NCBI GenBank assembly: GCA_049999725.1
Contig: JBNGIS010020683.1
Span: 1-37,563, forward strand
Length of the DNA: 37,563 nt
DNA from: Haplomitrium mnioides
Lineage: Eukaryota > Marchantiophyta > Haplomitriopsida > Calobryales
Direction: 5' to 3'
Positions 10,421-21,057 of the stretch are shown piece by piece (position 1 is the stretch's first letter; each line of letters starts with the position of its first letter). The notes below the pieces were generated by a model. It searched no databases and was not told the DNA's origin. It saw only the letters and a list, made by a program, of their open reading frames with translations. Both the position numbers and the translations under genes were made by a program.

Positions 10421-10740
10421 AACAACCGCTACTTTGAACCAAGAACCGCTACTGAGTTCATGTTTCACTTAGTAGTTGCAAATATTATTTGTTGTGATTT
10501 GGTATTGAAAAACATCAATTTTACGTTTGTGATCTTTTTTTTACAAAGAAAATCGTTTTTTAGAAATACAAATTGCGTATTTTACATTGAGATTATATTT
10601 AAAAAATTTCTTTATAATATACACCTTCAATAACAAGGATTTTAGTTATTGAAATATTTTACTAAAACCTCGTACTATTGTGAATACACTAAATTCATCA
10701 AAAATTAAATAAAACATATATCTTTTTATAAAAAAAATTA
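10421..10740 (-). repeat. AT-rich dispersed repeat, copy 3 (inverted)
   Basis: Read on the minus strand its end is AGTAGCGGTTCTTGGTTC followed by AAAGTAGCGG, with the ten-mer AGTAGCGGTT repeated about 20 bp apart. This is the cleanest version of the end motif also seen at about 2621, 3624 and 28955. The body is very AT-rich and non-coding. The inner end is placed at about 10740 only because palindromic array 3 starts there. Confidence 0.5.
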
Positions 10741-11500
10741 TATGCAAATGTGGATGTCTACTCTCGTAGGGACTTTGAACCAGACTATGAGCATCATAGC
10801 TGTTAAATCATAAGCAAGCATAAACTCCAAACTAGAACCCTAAAGCCTATGCATGTATAAACTCTGAACGAGAATCCTAAAGCCCATGTGTGCATAGACT
10901 CTGAATGAGAACAATAAGGCTAGTCACGCGTAGACTTTGAACAAGAACCCTAAAGCCTATGTGCGCATAGACATTGAAAGAGAACTCTAAAGTTTATGCG
11001 TGCAGGGACTCCAAACAAGAACCTTAAAGGTTATGCGTGCATAGACTCCGAACAAGAACTATAAGGCTTATATGCGCATAGACTCTAAAAAAGAACCCTA
11101 AAGCCTAGGCGGCTAGAGATTGCTAAAGCTCATATGCGAATAGACTCTAAGCATTGTGCACAAGAACTCCAAACGATTCTTATACTAGCAATTGACTCCA
11201 AAGCATTCTTATATAAGTACACCAAATTGAATCGTCATGAAAAGACTTAAAATGGATTGAGAGTGCAACAATTTAGGACGTTTGGAATTCTTACTCCATG
11301 CGTGCATGGACCTCCAAGATAGGTGTGCTTGGACTCTAAGGTCCAAGAGGGGAAGCATTGCGCAATCCATGCGTGCGTGGACTGTAAATTTTGATTGCGC
11401 AAGGACTGTGAAGTCCAAGCACGCTTGGACTATGAAGTAAAGCCGCAAAAAGACTAAGAAATCCATGCGCGCATGGACTTCACAGTCCTTGAACGAAAAG
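10741..11500. repeat. Palindromic-core tandem array 3 with a 37-39 bp unit
   Basis: From about 10815 to 11115 there are about eight units of 37-39 bp: a GAACCCTAAAGCC-type lead, a core such as CCTATGTGCGCATAGAC, then a TGAACAAG-type tail. From about 11280 to 11500 the units are different, with cores such as TCCATGCGTGCATGGAC (about 11295) and the perfect 16-bp palindrome TCCATGCGCGCATGGA at 11462-11477. Each 38-bp unit happens to hold a CCCTAAA-like word. The array lies just beyond the 3' end of copy A. Confidence 0.8.
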
Positions 11501-13059
11501 ACTCAAAACCTATTTTATCAAAACCAAAGACAACTTAAAGTAAATTTACTGCAACTCCAAAGAAATGAATGCATTGTGAAAAGAAGAACCTACCAAAAGC
11601 TTCTTGAAGCTTGAATAAAAAGCAACCATATTGGACTCCTCAGTGTGGAGAGGGTACTCCTCTCTTGCTTCCTCCCAATTACTGTAGTAAACTTTTGAGC
11701 AAAAACTTTTACCATAATTGCCAAAACTTTATGTCTCTCTGCTTCGCGAGACATTTCATCCATTGAAAGCTCTCCGCTTCAAAATTGAAATTTTAACTTG
11801 GTGAGGAAGACCCTAAAGGGACCCCAAGGTGTCCACTTCATGTCCTCCATTCTAAAAGATCCCTTGGCCTTCAGCTTCTGGCCCTTAACGAGATTGTGCT
11901 CCCACATCAAGAATATGCTCTGTTGTAGATCCCTTAACTCACCACTTCTGAATGCCAGCTGGAACTAGTTGTCCTAAGAAGTGATTGTCTTCTTAAGTGT
12001 GGACTTGGTCTTGATCTCCAAGGTTTCCAACACCAATTCTCTTTTCAATTTTTGGGATGACACCATATCACTCTCCACAAATCTTTGATGCCAATATTCA
12101 ACCTTTTGAATAGAGATCATTTCTAACATGTACCTCTAGTCATAGTTGTTATCAATTGCAAAAATGTAGGCCTCTATTGGTGTAAGGCCCTCGTACACAT
12201 AATAGTTGCAGAGCAATAATGCTAGATTCTTCACTCTGTATTTTGTGATCAATAGCTCACATGGTTCCTAATATCAAACTCTGACTTGTTCTTTAGCCCA
12301 CACTTTGGGTCAACAACAACAATGAAAAAATTGTGTGCATACTTTTTTGTGAGCATTCTCTGCGCCAGAAGCTCAACGAAATCTTCATTCAGCCTTCTAA
12401 TCGGGAAAGGTCCCCAGTTGTCCATTCCAAGTTTCGGCAGACTCAGATTCTCTAGCCTAATGGTGATTGTTTCTTCAGGGACTCTACATCGCTGGTATGT
12501 AGACTCTCTTATTTTGTTTTAGCTTCCTCAAACACTGTCTAAGAGTCTACCTGCTCCCTTTCTTCAAAAGTTTGCAACCCTTTGTGAGATTGCCTTTTCG
12601 CTCTTGATATTGGAGCCTGAACTAGCTTCAGTTCTGAGTCTTGCCTCAAGTTGCTTGGTGATGAATATGAAAGGGTAGCACAAGATGACCTTGTTGGAGA
12701 TTTAGAGGGGGCTGGCTCCTCCTCATTGATTGGTACTAGAACAGGTTTTTTCTTCTAGATCGTATGTTTCTTCTTTTTGGGAGCCTCAACTGGCTCCACC
12801 TCCTTTCTTTTTTTTTTTGGAAGAAGAGTCTACCGCCTTAACTAAAAATGTTGCCGCGCTTATATGCGACACTAGTTGTTGAATATTAACGCCCTTCTTG
12901 GGCTTTAGAATCTTGATATAGATGGCCAACTTGATGAAATCGCGCTCGACGTGCTTCACGTCTTTTTAGCCATCAACAAAATCCACAAGAAACTGAGTAA
13001 ACTGAAAACAAAACAAAAAAAATTAAGAACAAGTACAAGTGTTCAAGGTAAGAGATAAG

Positions 13060-13440
13060 AAAATGCATTCAATGCGCACATGGACTCCAATAGCCATACA
13101 CACATGAACTCTCTAGTCCAAACGCGTCTGGACTTGGGTGTCTATGCGCGCATGGACTCCTAGAGTCCAAGCGCAACTTGAATCCTGGGTCTAGGCAAGC
13201 AATAACTCTTGGGAGTCCATGCGCGCATGGACTCCCAAATCCTTATATGCTTGGACTCCCCAGTCCATGCGTGCATGGACTCTCGGGTCCTTGCGCGCTT
13301 GGACTCTCGGGTCCTTGCGCGCTTGGACTCTCGGGTCCCTACATGCTTGGACTTCCAAGTCCTACAACACAAGGACTCCCGGGTCCATACGCGCATGGAC
13401 CCCCAGACTATATGCTCGCATGGACCTGGGAGATCTAACT
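13060..13440. repeat. Palindromic-core tandem array 4, exact 24-bp period
   Basis: At 13213-13430 about nine units follow each other at 24 bp. Each has a core GTCCATGCGCGCATGGAC or a variant (GTCCTTGCGCGCTTGGAC at about 13288 and 13312) and a six-base linker such as TCTCGG or TCCCAA. Outside this stretch units are more diverged. Because 24 is a multiple of three, all three forward frames and a reverse frame read as 8-residue peptide repeats; that is a by-product and not evidence of coding. Confidence 0.9.
13209..13238. repeat. 30-bp perfect palindrome
   Basis: The arms TTGGGAGTCCATGCG and CGCATGGACTCCCAA meet with no spacer at 13223/13224. The centre TGCGCGCA is alternating purine-pyrimidine. 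It is the longest perfect palindrome I found in the arrays. Confidence 0.95.
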
Positions 13441-14019
13441 TAGAAAAAAAGAAACAAGTGAAAAAGAATTTTTAGAATTTACCTTGCCATCTTCCTTTGC
13501 CGTCTAAAGATGCTTCACAAAAATGTCCCTATCCTTCATCTCGAAAAAAGCAAATTGTTTGCGATTTGCACAATAAAGGGTAATTGCATCTTGGGAATGC
13601 AAAAGCAACCTGATGTTGGCTTTCTTGCCTTCATATATCATGGTGATTTGGACTACTATACCCAAATTGAATTTCTCACCTTCACCAACAAAAAGATAAA
13701 GTTGTTGATCGGGGTCTTTCAAAGAGCAGTAATTAACAAGCCAATTCCACTCTAGTTTTTCAGGCTCTAGAGCTTTGACAACATCCGAATACCTGTATGG
13801 CTTCGGTTGAGCAGGGCAGAAAACATTTCCTTGAGATGCCATTCTCAAGATGCTAAAAATAGGTCTAATGGGACGCAAAAAATCTAATGAACAAAAGCTC
13901 ACAAATCTCTAAAGGTTGGAAATGGCAAAAAAGTAAGTAAATGCAAAAAAATGATGAATAGAAAACAAAAACCATAAAGTGAACATGCAATAATGGAAAG
14001 AAACTTTCAACTGACGCAT

Positions 14020-14027
14020 CTTTTATA
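14020..14027 (-). promoter_or_regulatory. TATA box upstream of copy A
   Basis: On the minus strand the sequence reads GCTATAAAAGATGCG, about 180 bp before the exon 1 ATG at 13842. Position and sequence suit a core promoter for copy A. There is no other in-frame support. Confidence 0.5.
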
Positions 14028-14514
14028 GCTAAATTTCAAAAAATGTCTTTTCCTGCAAAAAAAATGATTCGTGGAGCTCTTGAGACGTAGGTTCACATGG
14101 TGAAAAAGAAAAATAGTATATAAAGCATTGCTAGTTTTCATCTTTCCAATTTTTGTTTTTCATTTTCTTCACAAAAGTTCTTAATTTTGTCTCTTTGCAA
14201 AAAATTCTTGAAAAACACATATTTTAATTTTGCTCTAAGAGGTTCATAATATTTGTTAAAATAGTTCCTTGAAGTACTTGATTTTTAGTGAGCCTTTTCA
14301 ATGCCTGGAGCTTTTAAAGACAAGAACAGGTTCCAAGATTCATCTTGACAAAAAAGTGTTAGTTTTGAAAGGCAGGTTGAGATTTGTTCAAACAATAATT
14401 ATTTGGAGGTAAGCGATGGAGTACCAAAAGCGTCAAGTGTGATAGCGAGTATATTAGAGAAAAAGATGGCTTCTATTGAATCAGATAGCTCTGCCAAAAA
14501 AGATCGAGAAGGTG

Positions 14515-14660
14515 AACTCCATGCGTGCATAGAATCGGGGACTAAACCTTATGCGCACACAGGGTCAAGGAGTGAATCCAATGCGTGCATAGGATTAACG
14601 AGCAAATAACTTGCGCATAAAAAGTCAAAGAGGGAACCCAGTGCTCGTAGAGAATTAAAG
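14515..14660. repeat. Palindromic-core array 5 inside the transposase 5' region
   Basis: Four or five units of about 33 bp: CCATGCGTGCATAGAATC (about 14519), CTTATGCGCACACAGGGTC (about 14548), CCAATGCGTGCATAGGATT (about 14578), then weaker ones. It lies within the open frame 14403-14609, so in an intact ancestor it would have been translated or lain in a 5' leader or intron. Confidence 0.75.
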
Positions 14661-16080
14661 AAACAATCTTCATCTAACACAAGATTTTTGTTGTCCTTCA
14701 AGCGATCGAAGTTGAATCTTTCTTATAAGTATTCCAATACATAAGCAAAAAAGGTTCAACACAGAAGTTCAAGATGGTTGTAGACCTTTCTTCGTCCACA
14801 TATGAGAGAGAACTCGGTTTTCATGATCAAAGTGTGTTTGTTAAGAACATAAAAAACATACAATCTGTGGACAACTTTAATTTTGGAAATGAACCATTGT
14901 CTCCGATAGCACCACTCAAACAATAAGTGATTTTGTTTCAAGTTGTACCTCGCAAGAATATTGAGACATTTGAAACAAACCAAATTCTTTTGGAGGAGTC
15001 TTCAGACGATAGTTTGGGAAATGATTCTAGCAAAAAGTCTTAATGAATCAACATTTCTTTGGAGTCATTGCCAAGGGCACCGATTTTGATACAAAAACAT
15101 TTCCTTCTAATCGAGATATTGATCAAGATTCCGTTTTGAAATGGTGCAGTTCTCCCAATCTCTAAGAAGAACCTCATCTCTCAAAAATATTCTAGAATGG
15201 AACAAATAGTATATATGATGATGATCAAAATCTTCAAGATGAATTATCTCCTATTGTTAGATTCACTTACGAACCGAATCGTCCAACACAACATAATAAT
15301 TCTTTGTCTAGGCCAAAACCCAAACGGATAAACACTTTACGTGAAAATTCCTTGTGGAAAGTCCATCATAACAAGAGTTTTGTGAACAAAAAACTCAATC
15401 CAATGTCAATTTCTAAGTTGAAGAGATTTTCTTGTTGTCGAAATAATTGCTTGTTGTTCTGCAAGACAAACTTTTTTGAAAACTGTGAGAGAAACGTACT
15501 TTCGACAAAGCATGAAGAATCGAGATATCACACTATAGTGGGGAACACCAAGAAAAGACTCTAATATTGACAATCAGTTTACAGTGCCTGGCGGTACCTT
15601 TGTTTATAAAAGAGCCTTTAAATTAATATTAGTAGTAGGGAATGATAGAATCCAAAGGATTCAAAATCTCAAAAGTGAAAATCCTAAAGGAAGTTTTAGA
15701 AAAAGAGAACTATCTACTAAAAGAGTTTTGTGTGTGAGTGGATGGACAATTTTTTCCAGGGATATTGTGAGAGAATGCCTACTCAAAAAGTTTATAACTT
15801 ACTTGATAATTTTACAAAATAGAAAGTTTATGACTACTTCACAACTTATTTTAAAGAGAAAGATCCCCATTGTATTCTTAGTTTCTCAGCTTTTACAAAA
15901 CATTGGAGAGCTTATTCTCCAAATGTAAAATTTCCAAAATGCAATAGATTTGCTGTTTGTAAAACATGTGAAGAAATAAAATCTTTGCGAGAAAAATCTA
16001 TCTTGGAGTCCAACCAAGGTAACAAATTTTCTTCTCTTTTGACGCCTTTGGCTAATCCATCCTCTTTTTTGTAGAATCAA

Positions 16081-16690
16081 AGCTTACCTATAAAGATGTT
16101 ATATTTTCTCAACTTATAGCCAAAAGATATATATTTTTTGTGAAGTTATTTCGCAAAGAAGATTTGAGTTGAATAATTCTTAGTAAGTTGAGTTGTGAGA
16201 AGAGTGTCTATTCTCCTAAATAATCTATTGTTTTATATTTCAATTTTAACCTTGTCTTCTATAGTTGAATAAAACGAGAAAATGAATTTGATTCTTGGTG
16301 GTGACCTTAGCCTTGCAACAAGTTTTGTTTTTGTTCCTTTAAATCAAGAGCTATTGTAAGAAAAACATTGTAAGAATCGTTTTTGTTGCTTGCAAATCCT
16401 ATGCTCGCATAGGATTTGTTCTTGTTCTTTTTAAAACCAGTCGCAACAATAATCACAACAAGCCATGATATTGGTGTTGTTGTATTGGTCCTATGCGTGC
16501 ATATGATCAGTTGTTGTCTCCACTCATCCTAAACGCTCAGAGGATGTGTTCTGGCACCATTTGTTTGCAAATCTTGTTTTTCATTTTTTGAAACAGATTC
16601 TCTTTTTTTCAAATTAACTAAAGTTTATTTTTAATATTTTATAAAGTTGTTCACTTCTACGAATTCAACATTTTCTCAACAAAATATTAT
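16081..16690 (+). other. Non-conserved insert or lost catalytic segment of the transposase
   Basis: Between the Cys-rich block and the LDN..ENKN block this type of protein normally has more catalytic-domain sequence. Here the DNA has stops in all frames and includes two palindromic words. It may be an intron, an insertion, or a region decayed past recognition. Confidence 0.4.
16393..16418. repeat. 26-nt near-perfect palindrome, isolated unit
   Basis: Arms CAAATCCTATGC and GCATAGGATTTG (12 bp each) around a 2-nt centre TC. A second, weaker unit lies at about 16490 (GTCCTATGCGTGCATATGAT). They are the same word family as the arrays, here nearly alone. Confidence 0.9.
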
Positions 16691-18112
16691 GTGACTTTGA
16701 AGGCCCGTTGCCTCCAACTTTGTATCTTTAGTTGGACAACATGACACGAGAGAATAAGAATTCTATCTTGTTTGGATATCTTAGTCTCCTTATTGCCAAG
16801 AATGCTTTTCAAAAAATCAAGGTGGGATTTCTCACAGTTGGCCATATTCATGATCAAATTGATTAAATGTTCAACTGATTCTCAAAACGTTTGAATGTGT
16901 CAAAGCTTTCACGATTACGAGTCTTAGCAAGACGCTTCAATTATTCTATAATCCTAAACATCAAGTGACTCTTTTGTTGAAAACTTGGGATTTCAAAATG
17001 TTTCTACAACAAAGTCCCTCTCTGGTTCAAAGGATGCATGATATTACTTTTAATCAACAATTCAAGTTCCAGTTAAATGATTTCAATGCAAAGATTTGGA
17101 GCAAACAGTTTTCAACAAATGAATTTTGGTTACCTCCGGATGGTATTTGTCAACTCAAGTGTATATCTGAAGTGGACAAAGAAATTTTGAGTTCAATGTT
17201 GATTCTTCTCAAGGCATATTCTGAAATCAAATGATCTCAAAAGGAAAAAAGAGAAGTGGATGTCGAGAAAGTAGTATTTCCAATAAGGGACAATATAAGT
17301 GAGAGCCGCTACAAGTTCTTTACAGATTTTGATATTCAATGGAGGAATGACTTTTTCCTTACCCAACAAGAGATTGCGGCCTACATCATTGAATAAAAAG
17401 GACGAGGACTTGAAGCAGAATTCACCTTTCCACCTTCACAACCGTCAAACACTTGTAATCATTCTCAAAATGTTTATCTAGGTTTTTAGCTTGATGCTCA
17501 ATAGAAAGAAGAGGACACTTTGGTACAACAAGTACTTTCTATACGTCAAGCAATCTATGATAGAGCACCTAGGCCGCGAGAAGGGACTCTTTCGCACAAT
17601 ACTCAATACAAGCATAAATTTGGAAATCTACATGAGATGAAAGCTAGAATGTTTATTTGTGTTGTTACATCTCTAGATCCAAAAGGTAGACCATTTTGGG
17701 TTGCCAAAGTTCTCAAAGTTTTTTCATTTGATGAAGAAGATCCTCCAAGCCTCAAACGAATACGTGTTCAATGGTTTGCTTGTCAAGCTGTGGATGTATT
17801 TTGTGGACAATACTTCCCACAAAAAATAGCAGCAACAAAAGGGAAATACAAATCCAAGTTATATATTGATATACTTGATGTGACACAAATCATGATTTTG
17901 TATTTTGTTTTTTTCTTACCCAAGAAAACCAATTGAAGAAAACCACTCTAGCTACCATTAAAGCAAATCTATTTGAGTACAGAAGACAAAAAACCGTCAA
18001 TCTTGAAATGTTTCAAAGAGATTCAATCACTGTCATTAACATTGAGACAGATCAAGAAAACCTTAATGAATCTTCTAAAACTGAATTCGAAGAAGTCGAG
18101 ACAAGTGACTAA

Positions 18113-18616
18113 AGTCATTTAAGAATTTTGCTATATATTTTGTATTTTCAAGTATATTGTAATTTATTATTATTATTTTATAAATTACGTGAGAATCTTT
18201 TAAAGCAACTTGTTGAATTTATTTGCTATCGTGAACTTTTTACTGTAAATCATTCCAAGTTGAATGCTATTCTCCATGAAAGAAACTTAAATCTTTTGTT
18301 AATATTTTCATTTGTATGTAAAAATATTTTCTTCTCTAAAATGTAAGTATATTGTTTCCAACTTCATTGTTTTCTAGAAGAGTTTAAGGTTATTGTCTTG
18401 CTAAAGCATCTACCCAAATCGACTAAATATTTTTTTCTTGTTAAGACTTTGATGTATAACTTTAAACCTTTAGCGCAATTTGACTCACATGTAGAGCTTT
18501 GTATATGTTTTACTGTAAGATTTCGAATAATAAATCAAAATCTTTTACGTGCATTGAGTTTGTTGCGATAAATAGAACGTTTATAGTCTGTATCCTTGAT
18601 TGCGGAAGTGTAAACG
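18113..18616. other. AT-rich 3' flank of the transposase relic
   Basis: No gene recognised. It ends at 18616, where the LTR element begins. Confidence 0.5.
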
Positions 18617-21044
18617 TGTCACTCCTTGTTCCAGGCCTTAACCTTTTCACATCTTGCTTTGGGTGTAGGGGAGGATAGTTTATAGGCTTTCAGGTTCTTT
18701 TCTGATATGACCCCTTGCCAGTTACTAATTTCAGGCTCTAAGGATTCTCTCTTTTCTTTTCCAGACTTTACCACGCCACTCACTCTCTTCCGGCAACACT
18801 CAAGTTAGTCATCTATGCAACCTCCAAGTCCACATTCATACGCTCAGCTGATCTGTGTGTAATTCTTGCACTTTATTCAAAGGACCCAATGACTTAGACC
18901 CTACCACTTTATTTGTACTTGGGGCAGAAATGGTGCTGGTGACCTGCACAACTGAACAATACCATAGGTCAGAACTCCCCCTCTCAGGGTGGTCACAGAA
19001 CTGGTCTAGATATTCCTAGCTATCATAGAATGCACTAATTCCTACTCTATGCAACAGAATAAGAACAGAGAGCATTTACGTCCAAGATACCAGAACTGTA
19101 TCAAGGGATTGGACTCCCCCTTCAAGGCTATTCCCAGGGTCTGCTCAACTATCCTGATGTCTTCTAAGCTAAAAAAACTCTAGAACACAATGCAGAATGT
19201 AAATCTAAGTACATATATATGAACAAATAATTTATACAATATATGCAAGAGAAACAGAGTCCTTGAAGGCCATCTCGATTTCCACCAACTGTTACTTCCC
19301 TTATGAATCCTTGCTACCTAACAGCCTGGAGCCAACAACCACCCACATACCCTCCTCTCCAGATAGTTTTTAACTTCCCTCGCGAGAAGACCTGCTTTTA
19401 CTTCCTTAGGCTAGGAAGAGGATTTCTCTGACTTACACCTCTAGAAGATAGCTTTCCCAGCTGTAGGTAGCCCACTCCACCAGGAGCCTCGACAAGTCTT
19501 ACTACGCAATGCGCGGGCACTAACGCAGCCTCCCCTCTCAGCTCCACTTGGAATTACACTAGAGTGTACCCTGAACACTTTGGGTTGATACTCCCGCACA
19601 AGGAATGGCAGAGACAACCCTAAGCTCCTCACTTGGCAGCCTCTCTCGAAGTCATAATTGGCCAGAACCCTTCTTATTGGATTCCCACTCTAGCCGCCCC
19701 TCGTTGCGATTTCCTTGTCCTAAGATTGTGATGCTCCTGCAGAGATGACCCCAAGTCCTCCCTTGGTAGCCTTTCTCGAAGTCTTAGTCGGGCAGAATCC
19801 CTTCTAGACCCCCGTATCGGTACACCTCCGCTCTGGTCCACCTGTAAGGACGAGTTCACTTGGATCACTCGAGCATCTAGAGCTCTTCACTCTGCGATCC
19901 TTGGCGCCCCTCTAGTCCACCTTCGTATCCAAGTCCCACAGAACCATATCGCCCTTCTCACTTATCATTCTTCCCATTGGACGGTTTGCAATGGATTACC
20001 GTTTCACCACTACTGCGCATCGTTGATTTGGATCGCCGACAAGTCGCCTTTTTGCCTTCACTCGCTCTTCGTCGGCTCGTTTGGTGATTTGTCCCCTTTC
20101 GGCTCTCTTCTGTTTTTACCTCTTGCCGGATCTGCGCTAAGTCGCCCCTTCGGCTTCCCTGATCTTCTTCCGCTCGGATCTTCGATGAATCGCCCTTCCG
20201 GCACTCTCCCGTTTTCCTTCGGCCAGACCCTTGATAAGTCGCTGTTTCGGGCCTTCCTCCTTGCTCCCCGGTCGGTCTCTTTGCGGATCCCTCTTAACTG
20301 GGGTCCCCACGTCGTAAGACGGATCGGAACCCGGTTAAGTGAGATCCCCACTTATGAAGGCAGCTTTCCGCAGATCCTCGGGCTTCCTGGTGCTGCTACG
20401 TCATTTGTGAAATCCCGCGAAGTGCTCCGGAGATGCCACATTTTCGTGGAATCTCACGGGGCCTTTCGGGGACTCCACATTTCCGTTAGGATTCGCAGAC
20501 TCGAAGGGAAGAGTTCGATCGGCCCTTGCAAGACGCGCTCTTGCTACGGGATCGAGGCGTCCCTCTTCCTTGGCCTAGCTTACCCTTGTGACGATCTCGC
20601 CTCCTCATCTTGTCCCCGATCCTTGCTTCCTGATTTGTCGCCGCTGCAGGACATGTCCGCGATCTGACTTTCCTCTGAGAGCCTTAGGATTTCTTCGTTG
20701 TGGATCCGTTCTGCCTCCTCCTATGATCGCTTCGCCATAGGTGGCTGCTCTCTTCCTTCCCCCGAGGCTCCGATTCCCGCATTCCCTTCTCACCCACAAG
20801 CTCTCATTAGCGTACTTCAAATTTTCAAATGGGGCCCCTCTCCTAGCTGGCGATCACTACTCTCTCCTCATCTCTTCCACCATGATCCTATTTCCCTCCT
20901 AGGACTCATGCGCCTTGCTCTTAGTATCGGATTGAAAGTAATCCATGGCTCTTGAGAGGCCTTCACACTTGCCAAGGATTATTGTATCGCTGATGCTCCT
21001 GATTTCCTGAATTCTGCTTGAGTGCTCCAAACCACCGACTGACA
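18617..21044 (-). repeat. 3' LTR of the gag-protease element (about 2.4 kb)
   Basis: Starts TGTCACTCCTTGTTCC and ends GACTGACA. It aligns with 24191-27920 through most of its length, but lacks a block of about 1.3 kb present there (junction near 19930-19955). A minus-strand TATAAATT near 19230 could be the U3 promoter. Open frames inside (such as 20023-20667) are not genes: they fall in the LTR and are broken in the other copy. Confidence 0.88.
20037..20470. repeat. Two short tandem repeats inside the LTR (periods about 48 and 41 bp)
   Basis: At about 20037, 20083, 20133, 20183 and 20231 a word like GATAAGTCGCCNTTTCGG recurs. At about 20395-20500 CCACATTTCCGTGGAATC-like words recur at about 41 bp. 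Both are present in the other LTR (about 26876-27120 and 27285-27380), so they are ancestral to the element. Confidence 0.6.
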
Positions 21045-21047
21045 TAA

Positions 21048-21057
21048 CTCCCCCTTC
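21048..21057 (-). other. Polypurine tract of the gag-protease element
   Basis: On the minus strand CTTGAAGGGGGAGTTA directly precedes the TGTCAG start of the 3' LTR. This is the expected primer for plus-strand synthesis and fixes the element's orientation. Confidence 0.8.

Larger units (their letters stand above)
13002..13482 (-). other. Predicted 481-bp intron of copy A, filled with palindromic repeats
   Basis: The minus strand reads AAG/GTAAATTC at the donor and a T-rich tract ending CAG at the acceptor. Coding similarity between copies starts again right after the acceptor. Most of the intron is the 24-bp array. Splicing is predicted, not shown. Confidence 0.6.
11590..13842 (-). pseudogene. 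Copy A: unknown two-exon gene, best-preserved family member
   Basis: The product is unknown. Exon 1 (13483-13842) starts at the ATG of MASQGNVFCPAQPKPYR and is open for about 110 codons apart from a TAG ten codons before the splice site. The donor is AAG/GTAAATT (13482) and the acceptor TTTTGTTTTCAG (13002). Phase is kept: DGK joins FTQFLVDFVDG. Exon 2 holds DVKHVERDFIKLA, a SSS-poly-Lys tract with a frameshift in an A run (near 12815), a Ser/Pro-rich linker, SLPKLGMDNWGPFPIRRLN (about 12430-12375), NFFIVVVDPKCGL, IFAIDNNYD, LVLETLEIKTKST and SMDEMSREAERHKVLAIM (about 11775-11720), ending at a TAG at 11590. An intact protein would be near 590 residues. About ten stops and at least three frameshifts break it. 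A TATA box lies upstream at 14020. No membrane segment or known domain is seen. Confidence 0.7.
14403..18112 (+). pseudogene. DUF7869-type DDE transposase, large decayed copy
   Basis: Parts in order: an acidic N-terminal region (14403-15270, with a palindromic array inside); a Cys/Lys block KLKRFSCCRNNCLLFC (about 15418-15465); GGTFVYKRAFKLILVVGNDR (about 15587-15646); VKFPKCNRFAVCKTCEEIK (about 15928-15985); then an insertion or lost segment (16081-16690); then PPTLYL, a stop, LDNMTRENKN and VGFLTVGHIHDQID (about 16822-16863); WDFKMFL and HDITFNQQF (about 16985-17070); and a C-terminal module with HKFGNLHEMKARM, GRPFWVAKVLKV and KRIRVQWFACQAVDVFCGQY (17610-17815). From memory, LDN..ENKN and a GHTHxDID segment mark the DDE transposase-like proteins annotated DUF7869, and the last module resembles their small BAH/chromo-like tail. 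Frame changes at about 15560, 15735 and 16960 and several stops kill it. The exact catalytic residues are uncertain. Confidence 0.7.

Noticed and set aside
13060-13440. CRISPR-like array (24-bp repeats)
   Set aside because: There are no unique spacers. Units are contiguous, palindromic and diverged, and the context is eukaryotic.
13510-13755. 81-codon plus-strand open frame
   Set aside because: It is antisense to exon 1 of copy A, which has conserved structure on the other strand (start, donor site, exon join in phase).
20023-20667. 214-codon open frame on the plus strand
   Set aside because: It lies inside an LTR, on the strand opposite to the element. The other LTR copy breaks it, and the sequence follows short tandem repeats. 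No domain is seen.
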